Origin: Cinclus cinclus
Taxonomy: Eukaryota > Chordata > Aves > Passeriformes > Cinclidae
Reading direction: 5' to 3'
Assembly: GCF_963662255.1 (NCBI RefSeq)
Contig: NW_026912191.1
Span: forward strand, 64,501 to 128,500
Length of the DNA stretch: 64,000 nt
Positions 49,311 to 60,500 of this stretch are shown one piece after another. The position numbers and the translations under genes were made by a program. How positions within the stretch are numbered: the first letter of the stretch is position 1; each line of letters starts with the position of its first letter. The notes beneath the pieces were generated by a model. The model was not told the DNA's origin, did not search any database, and saw only the letters and a list, made by a program, of their open reading frames with translations.

Positions 49311-52300
49311 CTAGCCTGCGGCCCATTCTGGGCTTTTACCTACAAAAATTCCATAAGGACGAGGATTTCTCCCAGACCAAAGCTGCCCCCTCCTCCAAAC
49401 CTGGCTGCCATCGGAGGCCCAAACGCGCCCTACAAAATGACATCTGCCAAGTGGGCTCTTGAGTTTGGCTTCTTGGGGGAAAGTGCCTCCTTTCAAAGCC
49501 AACTTGCCTGCGTCCCGTCCTGGGCTTTTGCCTACAAAAATTCCATAAGAACGAGGATTTCTCACAGACCAAAGCTGCCCCCTCCTCCAAACCTGGCTGC
49601 CATCGGAGGCCCAAACGCGCCCTAGAAAATGACATCTGCATTGTGGGTTCTTGAGTTTGGCTTCTTGGGGAAAAGTGCCTCCTTTCGGAGCCAACTTGCC
49701 TAACTTGCCTGCGGCCCGTCCTGGGCTTTTGAGTACAAAAATTCCATAAGGACGAGGATTTCTCCCAGACCAAAGCTGCCCCCTCCTCCAAACCTGGCTG
49801 CCATCGGAGGCCCAAACGCGCCCTACAAAATGACATCTGCCAAGTGGGCTCTTGAGTTTGGCTTCTTGGGGAAAAGTGCCTCCTTTCAAAGCCAACTTGA
49901 CTAACTAGCCTGCAGCCCATTCTGGGCTTTTGCCTACAAAAATTCCAGAAGGACAAGGATTTCTCCCAGACCAAAGCTGCCCCCTCCTCCAAACCTGGCT
50001 GCCATCGGAGGCCCAAACGCGCCCTACAAAATGACACCTGCCAAGTGGGCTCTTGAGTTTGGCTTCTTGGGGAAAAGTGACTCCTTTCAAAACCAACTTG
50101 CCTGCGTCCCGTCCCGGACGTTTGCTACAAAAATTCCATAAGGACGAGGATTCCTCCCAGACCAAAGCTGCCCCCTCCGCCAAACCTGGCTGCCATCGGA
50201 GGCCCAAACGCGCCCTACAAAATGACATCTGCCAAGCGGGCTCTTGAGTTTGGCTTCTTCGGGAAAAGTGCCTCCTTTCGGAGTCAACTTGCCGGCGGCC
50301 CATGCAGGGCTTTTGCCTACAAAAATTCCATAAGGACGAGGATTTCTCCCAGACCAAAGCTGCCCCCTCCTCCAAACCTGGCTGCCATCGGAGGCCCAAA
50401 CGCGCCCCACAAAATGACATCTGCATTGAGGGTTCTTGAGTTTGGCTTCTTGGGGAAAAGTGCCTCCTTTCGGAGCCAACTTGCCTAACTTGCCTGCGGC
50501 CCGTCCTGGGCTTTTGCCTACAAAAATTCCATAAGGACGAGGATTTCTCCCAGACCAAAGCTGCCCCCTCCTCCAAACCTGGCTGCCATCGGAGGCCCAA
50601 ACGCGCCCCACAAAATGACACCTGCATTGAGGGTTCTTGAGTTTGGCTTCCTGGGGAAAAGTGCCTCCTTTCAAAACCAACTTGCCTGTGTCCCGTCCCG
50701 GGCTTTTGCTACAAAAATTCCATAAGGACGAGGATTTCTCCCAGACCAAAGCTGCCCCCTCCTCCAAACCTGGCTGCCATCGGAGGCCCAAACGTGCCCT
50801 ACAAAATGACATCTGCCATGTGGGCTCTTGAGTTTGGCTTCTTGGGTGGAAGTGCCTCCTTTCAAAGCCAACTTGCCTGCGGCCCGTCCTGGGCTTTTGC
50901 CTACAAAAATTCCATAAGGACGAAGATTTCTCCCAGACCAAAGCTGCCCCCTCCTCCAAACCTGGCTGCCATCGGAGGCCCAAACGCGCCCTACAAAATG
51001 ACATCTGCCAAGTGGGCTCTTGAGTTTGGCTTCTTGCGGAAAAGTGCCTCCTTTCAAAGCCAACTTGCCTAACTAGCCTGCAGCCCATTCTGGGCTTTTG
51101 CCTACAAAAATTCCAGAAGGACGAGGATTTCTCCCAGACCAAAGCTGCCCCCTCCTCCAAACCTAGCTGCCATCGGTGGCCCAAACGCGCCCTACAAAAT
51201 GACATCTGCCAAGTGGGCTCCTGAGTTTGGCTTCTTGGGGGAAAGTGCCTCCTTTCAAAGCCAACTTGCCTGCAGCCCGTGCTGGGCTTTAGACTACAAA
51301 AATTCCATAAGGACGAGGATTTCTCCCAGACCAAAGCTGCCCCCTCCTCCAAAACTGGCTGCCATCGGAGGCCCAAACGCGCCCCACAAAATGACATCTG
51401 CATTGAGGGTTCTTGAGTTTGGCTTCTTGGGGAAAAGTGCCTCCTTTCGGAGCCAACTTGCCTAACTTGCCTGCGGCCCGTCCTGGGCTTTTGCCTACAA
51501 AAATTCCATAAGGACGAGGATTTCTCCCAGACCAAAGCTGCCCCCTCCTCCAAACCTGGCTGCCATCGGAGGCCCAAACGTGCCCTACAAAATGACATCT
51601 GCCAAGTGGGCTCTTGAGTTTGGCTTCTTGGGTGGAAGTGCCTCCTTTCAAAGCCAACTTGCCTGCGGCCAGTCCTGGGCTTTTGCCTACAAAAATTCCA
51701 TAAGGACGAGGATTTCTCCCAGACCAAAGCTGCCCCCTCCTCCAAACCTGGCTGCCATCGGAGGCCCAAACGCGCCCTACAAAATGACATCTGCCAAGTG
51801 GGCTCTTGAGTTTGGCTTCTTGCGGAAAAGTGCCTCCTTTCAAAGCCAACTTGCCTAACTAGCCTGCAGCCCATTCTGGGCTTCTGCCTACAAAAATTCA
51901 ATAAGGACGAGGATTTCTCACAGACCAGAGCTGCCCCCTCCTCCAAACCTAGCTGCCATCGGTGGCCCAAACGCGCCCTACAAAATGACATCTGCCAAGT
52001 GGGCTCCTGAGTTTGGCTTCTTGGGGGAAAGTGCCTCCTTTCAAAGCCAACTTGCCTGCAGCCCGTGCTGGGTTTTAGACTACAAAAATTCCATAAGGAC
52101 GAGGATTTCTCCCAGACCAAAGCTGCCCCCTCCTCCAAACCTGGCTGCCATCGGAGGCCCAAACGTGCCCTACAAAATGACATCTGCCAAGTGGGCTCTT
52201 GAGTTTGGCTTCTTGGGTGGAAGTGCCTCCTTTCAAAGCCAACTTGCCTGCGGCCCGTGCTGGGCTTTAGACTACAACAATTCCAGAAGGACGAGGATTT

Positions 52301-52443
52301 CTCCCAGACCAAAGCTGCCCCCTCCTCCAAACCTGGCTGCCATCGGAGGCCCAAACGCGCCCTACAAAATGACATCTGCCAAGTGGGCTCTTGAGTTTGG
52401 CTTCTTGCGGAAAAGTGCCTCCTTTCAAAGCCAACTTGCCTAA
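49311..52443. repeat. Right-hand higher-order unit, 16 monomers (3,133 bp)
   Basis: Identical in order to the 13-monomer unit, plus three additional monomers at its right end (51859-52443) that match 46178-46762. The minus strand carries the longest open frame of the window (50087-52459), an artefact of 192/201-bp monomers with no 191-bp interruption in that frame. Confidence 0.88.
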
Positions 52444-55400
52444 CTAGCCTGCGGCCCATTCTGGGCTTTTACCTACAAAAATTCCATAAGGACGAGGATT
52501 TCTCCCAGACCAAAGCTGCCCCCTCCTCCAAACCTGGCTGCCATCGGAGGCCCAAACGCGCCCTACAAAATGACATCTGCCAAGTGGGCTCTTGAGTTTG
52601 GCTTCTTGGGGGAAAGTGCCTCCTTTCAAAGCCAACTTGCCTGCGTCCCGTCCTGGGCTTTTGCCTACAAAAATTCCATAAGAACGAGGATTTCTCACAG
52701 ACCAAAGCTGCCCCCTCCTCCAAACCTGGCTGCCATCGGAGGCCCAAACGCGCCCTAGAAAATGACATCTGCATTGTGGGTTCTTGAGTTTGGCTTCTTG
52801 GGGAAAAGTGCCTCCTTTCGGAGCCAACTTGCCTAACTTGCCTGCGGCCCGTCCTGGGCTTTTGAGTACAAAAATTCCATAAGGACGAGGATTTCTCCCA
52901 GACCAAAGCTGCCCCCTCCTCCAAACCTGGCTGCCATCGGAGGCCCAAACGCGCCCTACAAAATGACATCTGCCAAGTGGGCTCTTGAGTTTGGCTTCTT
53001 GGGGAAAAGTGCCTCCTTTCAAAGCCAACTTGACTAACTAGCCTGCAGCCCATTCTGGGCTTTTGCCTACAAAAATTCCAGAAGGACAAGGATTTCTCCC
53101 AGACCAAAGCTGCCCCCTCCTCCAAACCTGGCTGCCATCGGAGGCCCAAACGCGCCCTACAAAATGACACCTGCCAAGTGGGCTCTTGAGTTTGGCTTCT
53201 TGGGGAAAAGTGACTCCTTTCAAAACCAACTTGCCTGCGTCCCGTCCCGGACGTTTGCTACAAAAATTCCATAAGGACGAGGATTCCTCCCAGACCAAAG
53301 CTGCCCCCTCCGCCAAACCTGGCTGCCATCGGAGGCCCAAACGCGCCCTACAAAATGACATCTGCCAAGCGGGCTCTTGAGTTTGGCTTCTTCGGGAAAA
53401 GTGCCTCCTTTCAAAGCCAACTTGCCTGCAGCCCGTGCTGGGCTTTAGACTACAAAAATTCCATAAGGACGAGGATTTCTCCCAGACCAAAGCTGCCCCC
53501 TCCTCCAAAACTGGCTGCCATCGGAGGCCCAAACGCGCCCCACAAAATGACATCTGCATTGAGGGTTCTTGAGTTTGGCTTCTTGGGGAAAAGTGCCTCC
53601 TTTCGGAGCCAACTTGCCTAACTTGCCTGCGGCCCGTCCTGGGCTTTTGCCTACAAAAATTCCATAAGGACGAGGATTTCTCCCAGACCAAAGCTGCCCC
53701 CTCCTCCAAACCTGGCTGCCATCGGAGGCCCAAACGCGCCCCACAAAATGACATCTGCATTGAGTGTTCTTGAGTTTGGCTTCTTGGGGAAAAGTGCCTC
53801 CTTTCGGAGTCAACTTGCCTAACTTGCCTGCGGCCCATGCGGGGTTTTTGCCTACAAAAATTCCATAAGGACGAGGATTTCTCCCAGACCAAAGCTGCCC
53901 CCTCCTCCAAACCTGGCTGACATCGGAGGCCCAAACGCGCCCTACAAAATGACACCTGCCAAGTGGGCTCTTGAGTTTGGCTTCTTGGGGAAAAGTGACT
54001 CCATTCAAAACCAACTTGCCTGCGTCCCGTCCCGGGCTTTTGCTACAAAAATTTCATAAGGACGAGGATTCCTCCCAGACCAAAGCTGCCCCCTCCTCCA
54101 AACCTGGCTGCCATCGGAGGCCCAAACGCGCCCTACAAAATGACATCTGCCAAGTGGGCTCTTGAGTTTGGCTTCTTGCGGAAAAGTGCCTCCTTTCGGA
54201 GTCAACTTGCCTGCGGCTCATGCAGGGCTTTTGCCTACAAAAATTCCATAAGGACGAGGATTTCTCCCAGACCAAAGCTGCCCCCTCCTCCAAACCTGGC
54301 TGCCATCGGAGGCCCAAACGTGCCCTACAAAATGACATCTGCCAAGTGGGCTCTTGAGTTTGGCTTCTTGGGGAAAAGTGCCTCCTTTCAAAGCCAACTT
54401 GCCTAACTAGCCTGCGGCCCATTCTGGGCTTTTGCCTACAAAAATTCCATAAGGACGAGGATTTCTCCCAGACCAAAGCTGCCCCCTCCTCCAAACCTGG
54501 CTGCCATCGGAGGCCCAAACGCGCCCTACAAAATGACATCTGCCAAGTGGGCTCTTGAGTTTGGCTTCTTGGGGAAAAGTGCCTCCTTTCGGAGTCAACT
54601 TGCCGGCGGCCCATGCAGGGCTTTTGCCGACAAAAATTCCATAAGGACGAGGATTTCTCCCAGACCAAAGCTGCCCCCTCCTCCAAACCTGGCTGCCATC
54701 GGAGGCCCAAACGCGCCCTACAAAATGACACCTGCCAAGTGGGCTCTTGAGTTTGGCTTCTTGGGGGAAAGTGCCTCCTTTCAAAGCCAACTTGCCTGCG
54801 TCCCGTCCTGGGCTTTTGCCTACAAAAATTCCATAAGGACGAGGATTTCTCCGAGAAGAAAGCTGCCCCCTCCTCCAAACCTGGCTGCCATCGGAGGTCC
54901 AAACGCGCCCTACAAAATGACATCTGCATTGTGGGTTCTTGAGTTTGGCTTCTTGGGGAAAAGTGCCTCCTTTCGGAGCCAACTTGCCTAACTTGCCTGC
55001 GGCCCGTCCTGGGCTTTTGAGTACAAAAATTCCATAAGGACGAGGATTTCTCCCAGACCAAAGCTGCCCCCTCCTCCAAACCTGGCTGCCATCGGAGGCC
55101 CAAACGCGCCCTACAAAATGACATCTGCCAAGTGGGCTCTTGAGTTTGGCTTCTTGGGGAAAAGTGCCTCCTTTCAAAGCCAACTTGCCTAACTTGCCTG
55201 CGGCCCGTCCTGGGCTTTTGCCTACAAAAATTCCATAAGGACAAGGATTTCTCCCAGACCAAAACTGCTCCCTCCTCCAAACCTGGCTGCCATCGGAGGC
55301 CCAAACGCGCCCTACAAAATGACATCTGCCAAGTGGGCTCTTGAGTTTGGCTTCTTGGGGAAAAGTGACTCCTTTCAAAACCAACTTGCCTGCATCCCGT

Positions 55401-57548
55401 CCCGGACGTTTGCTACAAAAATTCCATAAGGACGAGGATTCCTCCCAGACCAAAGCTGCCCCCTCCGCCAAACCTGGCTGCCATCGGAGGCCCAAACGCG
55501 CCCTACAAAATGACATCTGCCAAGCGGGCTCTTGAGTTTGGCTTCTTGGGGAAAAGTGCCTCCTTTCGGAGTCAACTTGCCGGCGGCCCATGCAGGGCTT
55601 TTGCCACCAAAAATTCCATAAGGACGAGGATTTCTCCCAGACCAAAGCTGCCCCCTCCTCCAAACCTGGCTGCCATCGGAGGCCCAAACGCGCCCTACAA
55701 AATGACACCTGCCAAGTGGGCTCTTGAGTTTGGCTTCTTGGGGAAAAGTGCCTCCTTTCGGAGCCAACTTGCCTAACTAGCCTGCGTCCCGTCCTGGGCT
55801 TTTGCCTACAAAAATTCCATAAGGACGAGGATTTCTCCCAGACCAAAGCTGCCCCCTCCTCCAAACCTGGCTGCCATCAGAGGCACAAACGCGCCCTACA
55901 AAATGACATCTGCCAAGTGGGCTCTTGAGTTTGGCTTCTTGGGGAAAAGTGCCTCCTTTCGGAGCCAAATTGCCTAACTTGCCTGCGGCCCATGCAGGGC
56001 TTTTGCCTACAAAAATTCCATAAGGACGAGGATTTCTCCCAGACCAAAGCTGCCCCCTCCTCCAAACCTGGCTGCCATCGGAGGCCCAAAAGCGCCCTAC
56101 AAAATGACATCTGCCAAGTGGGCTCTTGAGTTTGGCTTCTTGCGGAAAAGTGCCTCCTTTCAAAGCCAACTTGCCTAACTAGCCTGCGGCCCGTGCTGGG
56201 CTTTAGACTACAAAAATTCCATAAGGACGAGGATTTCTCCCAGACCAAAGCTGCCCCCTCCTCCAAACCTGGCTGCCATCGGAGGCCCAAACGCGCCCCA
56301 CAAAATGACATCTGCATTGAGGGTTCTTGAGTTTGGCTTCTTGGGGAAAAGTGCCTCCTTTCAAAGCCAACTTGCCTAACTTGCCTGCGGCCCGTCCTGG
56401 GCTTTTGCCTCCAAAAATTCCAGAAGGACGAGGATTTCTCCCAGGCCAAAGCTGCCCCCTCCTCCAAACCTGGCTGCCATCGGAGGCCCAAACGTGCCCT
56501 ACAAAATGACACCTGTCAAGTGGGCTCTTGAGTTTGGCTTCTTGGGGAAAAGTGCCTCCTTTCAAAACCAACTTGCCTGTGTCCCGTCCCGGGCTTTTGC
56601 TACAAAAATTCCATAAGGACGAGGATTCCTCCCAGACCAAAGCTGCCCCCTCCTCCAAACCTGGCTGCCATCGGAGGCCCAAACGTGCCCTACAAAATGA
56701 CATCTGCCAAGTGGGCTCTTGAGTTTGGCTTCTTGGGTGGAAGTGCCTCCTTTCAAAGCCAACTTGCCTGCGGCCAGTCCTGGGCTTTTGCCTACAAAAA
56801 TTCCATAAGGACGAGGATTTCTCCCAGACCAAAGCTGCCCCCTCCTCCAAACCTGGCTGCCATCGGAGGCCCAAACGCGCCCTACAAAATGACATCTGCC
56901 AAGTGGGCTCTTGAGTTTGGCTTCTTGCGGAAAAGTGCCTCCTTTCAAAGCCAACTTGCCTAACTAGCCTGCAGCCCATTCTGGGCTTCTGCCTACAAAA
57001 ATTCAATAAGGACGAGGATTTCTCACAGACCAGAGCTGCCCCCTCCTCCAAACCTAGCTGCCATCGGTGGCCCAAACGCGCCCTACAAAATGACATCTGC
57101 CAAGTGGGCTCCTGAGTTTGGCTTCTTGGGGGAAAGTGCCTCCTTTCAAAGCCAACTTGCCTGCAGCCCGTGCTGGGTTTTAGACTACAAAAATTCCATA
57201 AGGACGAGGATTTCTCCCAGACCAAAGCTGCCCCCTCCTCCAAACCTGGCTGCCATCGGAGGCCCAAACGTGCCCTACAAAATGACATCTGCCAAGTGGG
57301 CTCTTGAGTTTGGCTTCTTGGGTGGAAGTGCCTCCTTTCAAAGCCAACTTGCCTGCGGCCCGTGCTGGGCTTTAGACTACAACAATTCCAGAAGGACGAG
57401 GATTTCTCCCAGACCAAAGCTGCCCCCTCCTCCAAACCTGGCTGCCATCGGAGGCCCAAACGCGCCCTACAAAATGACATCTGCCAAGTGGGCTCTTGAG
57501 TTTGGCTTCTTGCGGAAAAGTGCCTCCTTTCAAAGCCAACTTGCCTAA
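52444..57548. repeat. Right-hand higher-order unit, 26 monomers (5,105 bp)
   Basis: Begins like the previous two units. At about 53.40 kb it jumps from one monomer type to another that elsewhere lies 977 bp downstream. From 53.40 kb on it matches 59.28 kb onward at an offset of 5,881 bp. Confidence 0.87.
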
Positions 57549-60500
57549 CTAGCCTGCGGCCCATTCTGGGCTTTTACCTACAAAAATTCCATAAGGACGA
57601 GGATTTCTCCCAGACCAAAGCTGCCCCCTCCTCCAAACCTGGCTGCCATCGGAGGCCCAAACGCGCCCTACAAAATGACATCTGCCAAGTGGGCTCTTGA
57701 GTTTGGCTTCTTGGGGGAAAGTGCCTCCTTTCAAAGCCAACTTGCCTGCGTCCCGTCCTGGGCTTTTGCCTACAAAAATTCCATAAGAACGAGGATTTCT
57801 CACAGACCAAAGCTGCCCCCTCCTCCAAACCTGGCTGCCATCGGAGGCCCAAACGCGCCCTAGAAAATGACATCTGCATTGTGGGTTCTTGAGTTTGGCT
57901 TCTTGGGGAAAAGTGCCTCCTTTCGGAGCCAACTTGCCTAACTTGCCTGCGGCCCGTCCTGGGCTTTTGAGTACAAAAATTCCATAAGGACGAGGATTTC
58001 TCCCAGACCAAAGCTGCCCCCTCCTCCAAACCTGGCTGCCATCGGAGGCCCAAACGCGCCCTACAAAATGACATCTGCCAAGTGGGCTCTTGAGTTTGGC
58101 TTCTTGGGGAAAAGTGCCTCCTTTCAAAGCCAACTTGCCTAACTTGCCTGCGGCCCGTCCTGGGCTTTTGCCTACAAAAATTCCAGAAGGACAAGGATTT
58201 CTCCCAGACCAAAGCTGCCCCCTCCTCCAAACCTGGCTGCCATCGGAGGCCCAAACGCGCCCTACAAAATGACACCTGCCAAGTGGGCTCTTGAGTTTGG
58301 CTTCTTGGGGAAAAGTGACTCCTTTCAAAACCAACTTGCCTGCGTCCCGTCCCGGACGTTTGCTACAAAAATTCCATAAGGACGAGGATTCCTCCCAGAC
58401 CAAAGCTGCCCCCTCCGCCAAACCTGGCTGCCATCGGAGGCCCAAACGCGCCCTACAAAATGACATCTGCCAAGCGGGCTCTTGAGTTTGGCTTCTTCGG
58501 GAAAAGTGCCTCCTTTCGGAGTCAACTTGCCGGCGGCCCATGCAGGGCTTTTGCCTACAAAAATTCCATAAGGACGAGGATTTCTCCCAGACCAAAGCTG
58601 CCCCCTCCTCCAAACCTGGCTGCCATCGGAGGCCCAAACGCGCCCCACAAAATGACACCTGCATTGAGGGTTCTTGAGTTTGGCTTCCTGGGGAAAAGTG
58701 CCTCCTTTCAAAACCAACTTGCCTGTGTCCCGTCCCGGGCTTTTGCTACAAAAATTCCATAAGGACGAGGATTCCTCCCAGACCAAAGCTGCCCCCTCCT
58801 CCAAACCTGGCTGCCATCGGAGGCCCAAACGTGCCCTACAAAATGACATCTGCCATGTGGGCTCTTGAGTTTGGCTTCTTGGGTGGAAGTGCCTCCTTTC
58901 AAAGCCAACTTGCCTGCGGCCCGTCCTGGGCTTTTGCCTACAAAAATTCCATAAGGACGAAGATTTCTCCCAGACCAAAGCTGCCCCCTCCTCCAAACCT
59001 GGCTGCCATCGGAGGCCCAAACGCGCCCTACAAAATGACATCTGCCAAGTGGGCTCTTGAGTTTGGCTTCTTGCGGAAAAGTGCCTCCTTTCAAAGCCAA
59101 CTTGCCTAACTAGCCTGCAGCCCATTCTGGGCTTTTGCCTACAAAAATTCCAGAAGGACGAGGATTTCTCCCAGACCAAAGCTGCCCCCTCCTCCAAACC
59201 TAGCTGCCATCGGTGGCCCAAACGCGCCCTACAAAATGACATCTGCCAAGTGGGCTCCTGAGTTTGGCTTCTTGGGGGAAAGTGCCTCCTTTCAAAGCCA
59301 ACTTGCCTGCAGCCCGTGCTGGGCTTTAGACTACAAAAATTCCATAAGGACGAGGATTTCTCCCAGACCAAAGCTGCCCCCTCCTCCAAAACTGGCTGCC
59401 ATCGGAGGCCCAAACGCGCCCCACAAAATGACATCTGCATTGAGGGTTCTTGAGTTTGGCTTCTTGGGGAAAAGTGCCTCCTTTCGGAGCCAACTTGCCT
59501 AACTTGCCTGCGGCCCGTCCTGGGCTTTTGCCTACAAAAATTCCATAAGGACGAGGATTTCTCCCAGACCAAAGCTGCCCCCTCCTCCAAACCTGGCTGC
59601 CATCGGAGGCCCAAACGCGCCCCACAAAATGACATCTGCATTGAGTGTTCTTGAGTTTGGCTTCTTGGGGAAAAGTGCCTCCTTTCGGAGTCAACTTGCC
59701 TAACTTGCCTGCGGCCCATGCGGGGTTTTTGCCTACAAAAATTCCATAAGGACGAGGATTTCTCCCAGACCAAAGCTGCCCCCTCCTCCAAACCTGGCTG
59801 ACATCGGAGGCCCAAACGCGCCCTACAAAATGACACCTGCCAAGTGGGCTCTTGAGTTTGGCTTCTTGGGGAAAAGTGACTCCATTCAAAACCAACTTGC
59901 CTGCGTCCCGTCCCGGGCTTTTGCTACAAAAATTTCATAAGGACGAGGATTCCTCCCAGACCAAAGCTGCCCCCTCCTCCAAACCTGGCTGCCATCGGAG
60001 GCCCAAACGCGCCCTACAAAATGACATCTGCCAAGTGGGCTCTTGAGTTTGGCTTCTTGCGGAAAAGTGCCTCCTTTCGGAGTCAACTTGCCTGCGGCTC
60101 ATGCAGGGCTTTTGCCTACAAAAATTCCATAAGGACGAGGATTTCTCCCAGACCAAAGCTGCCCCCTACTCCAAACCTGGCTGCCATCGGAGGCCCAAAC
60201 GTGCCCTACAAAATGACATCTGCCAAGTGGGCTCTTGAGTTTGGCTTCTTGGGGAAAAGTGCCTCCTTTCAAAGCCAACTTGCCTAACTAGCCTGCGGCC
60301 CATTCTGGGCTTTTGCCTACAAAAATTCCATAAGGACGAGGATTTCTCCCAGACCAAAGCTGCCCCCTCCTCCAAACCTGGCTGCCATCGGAGGCCCAAA
60401 CGCGCCCTACAAAATGACATCTGCCAAGTGGGCTCTTGAGTTTGGCTTCTTGGGGAAAAGTGCCTCCTTTCGGAGTCAACTTGCCGGCGGCCCATGCAGG

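Noticed and set aside
50087..52459. 790-codon open frame on the minus strand, and similar frames of 460-700 codons elsewhere
   Set aside because: The frames are periodic with the satellite, overlap open frames on both strands, break at 191-bp monomers, and show no start, splice or codon-bias signal. They follow from 192 and 201 being multiples of three.
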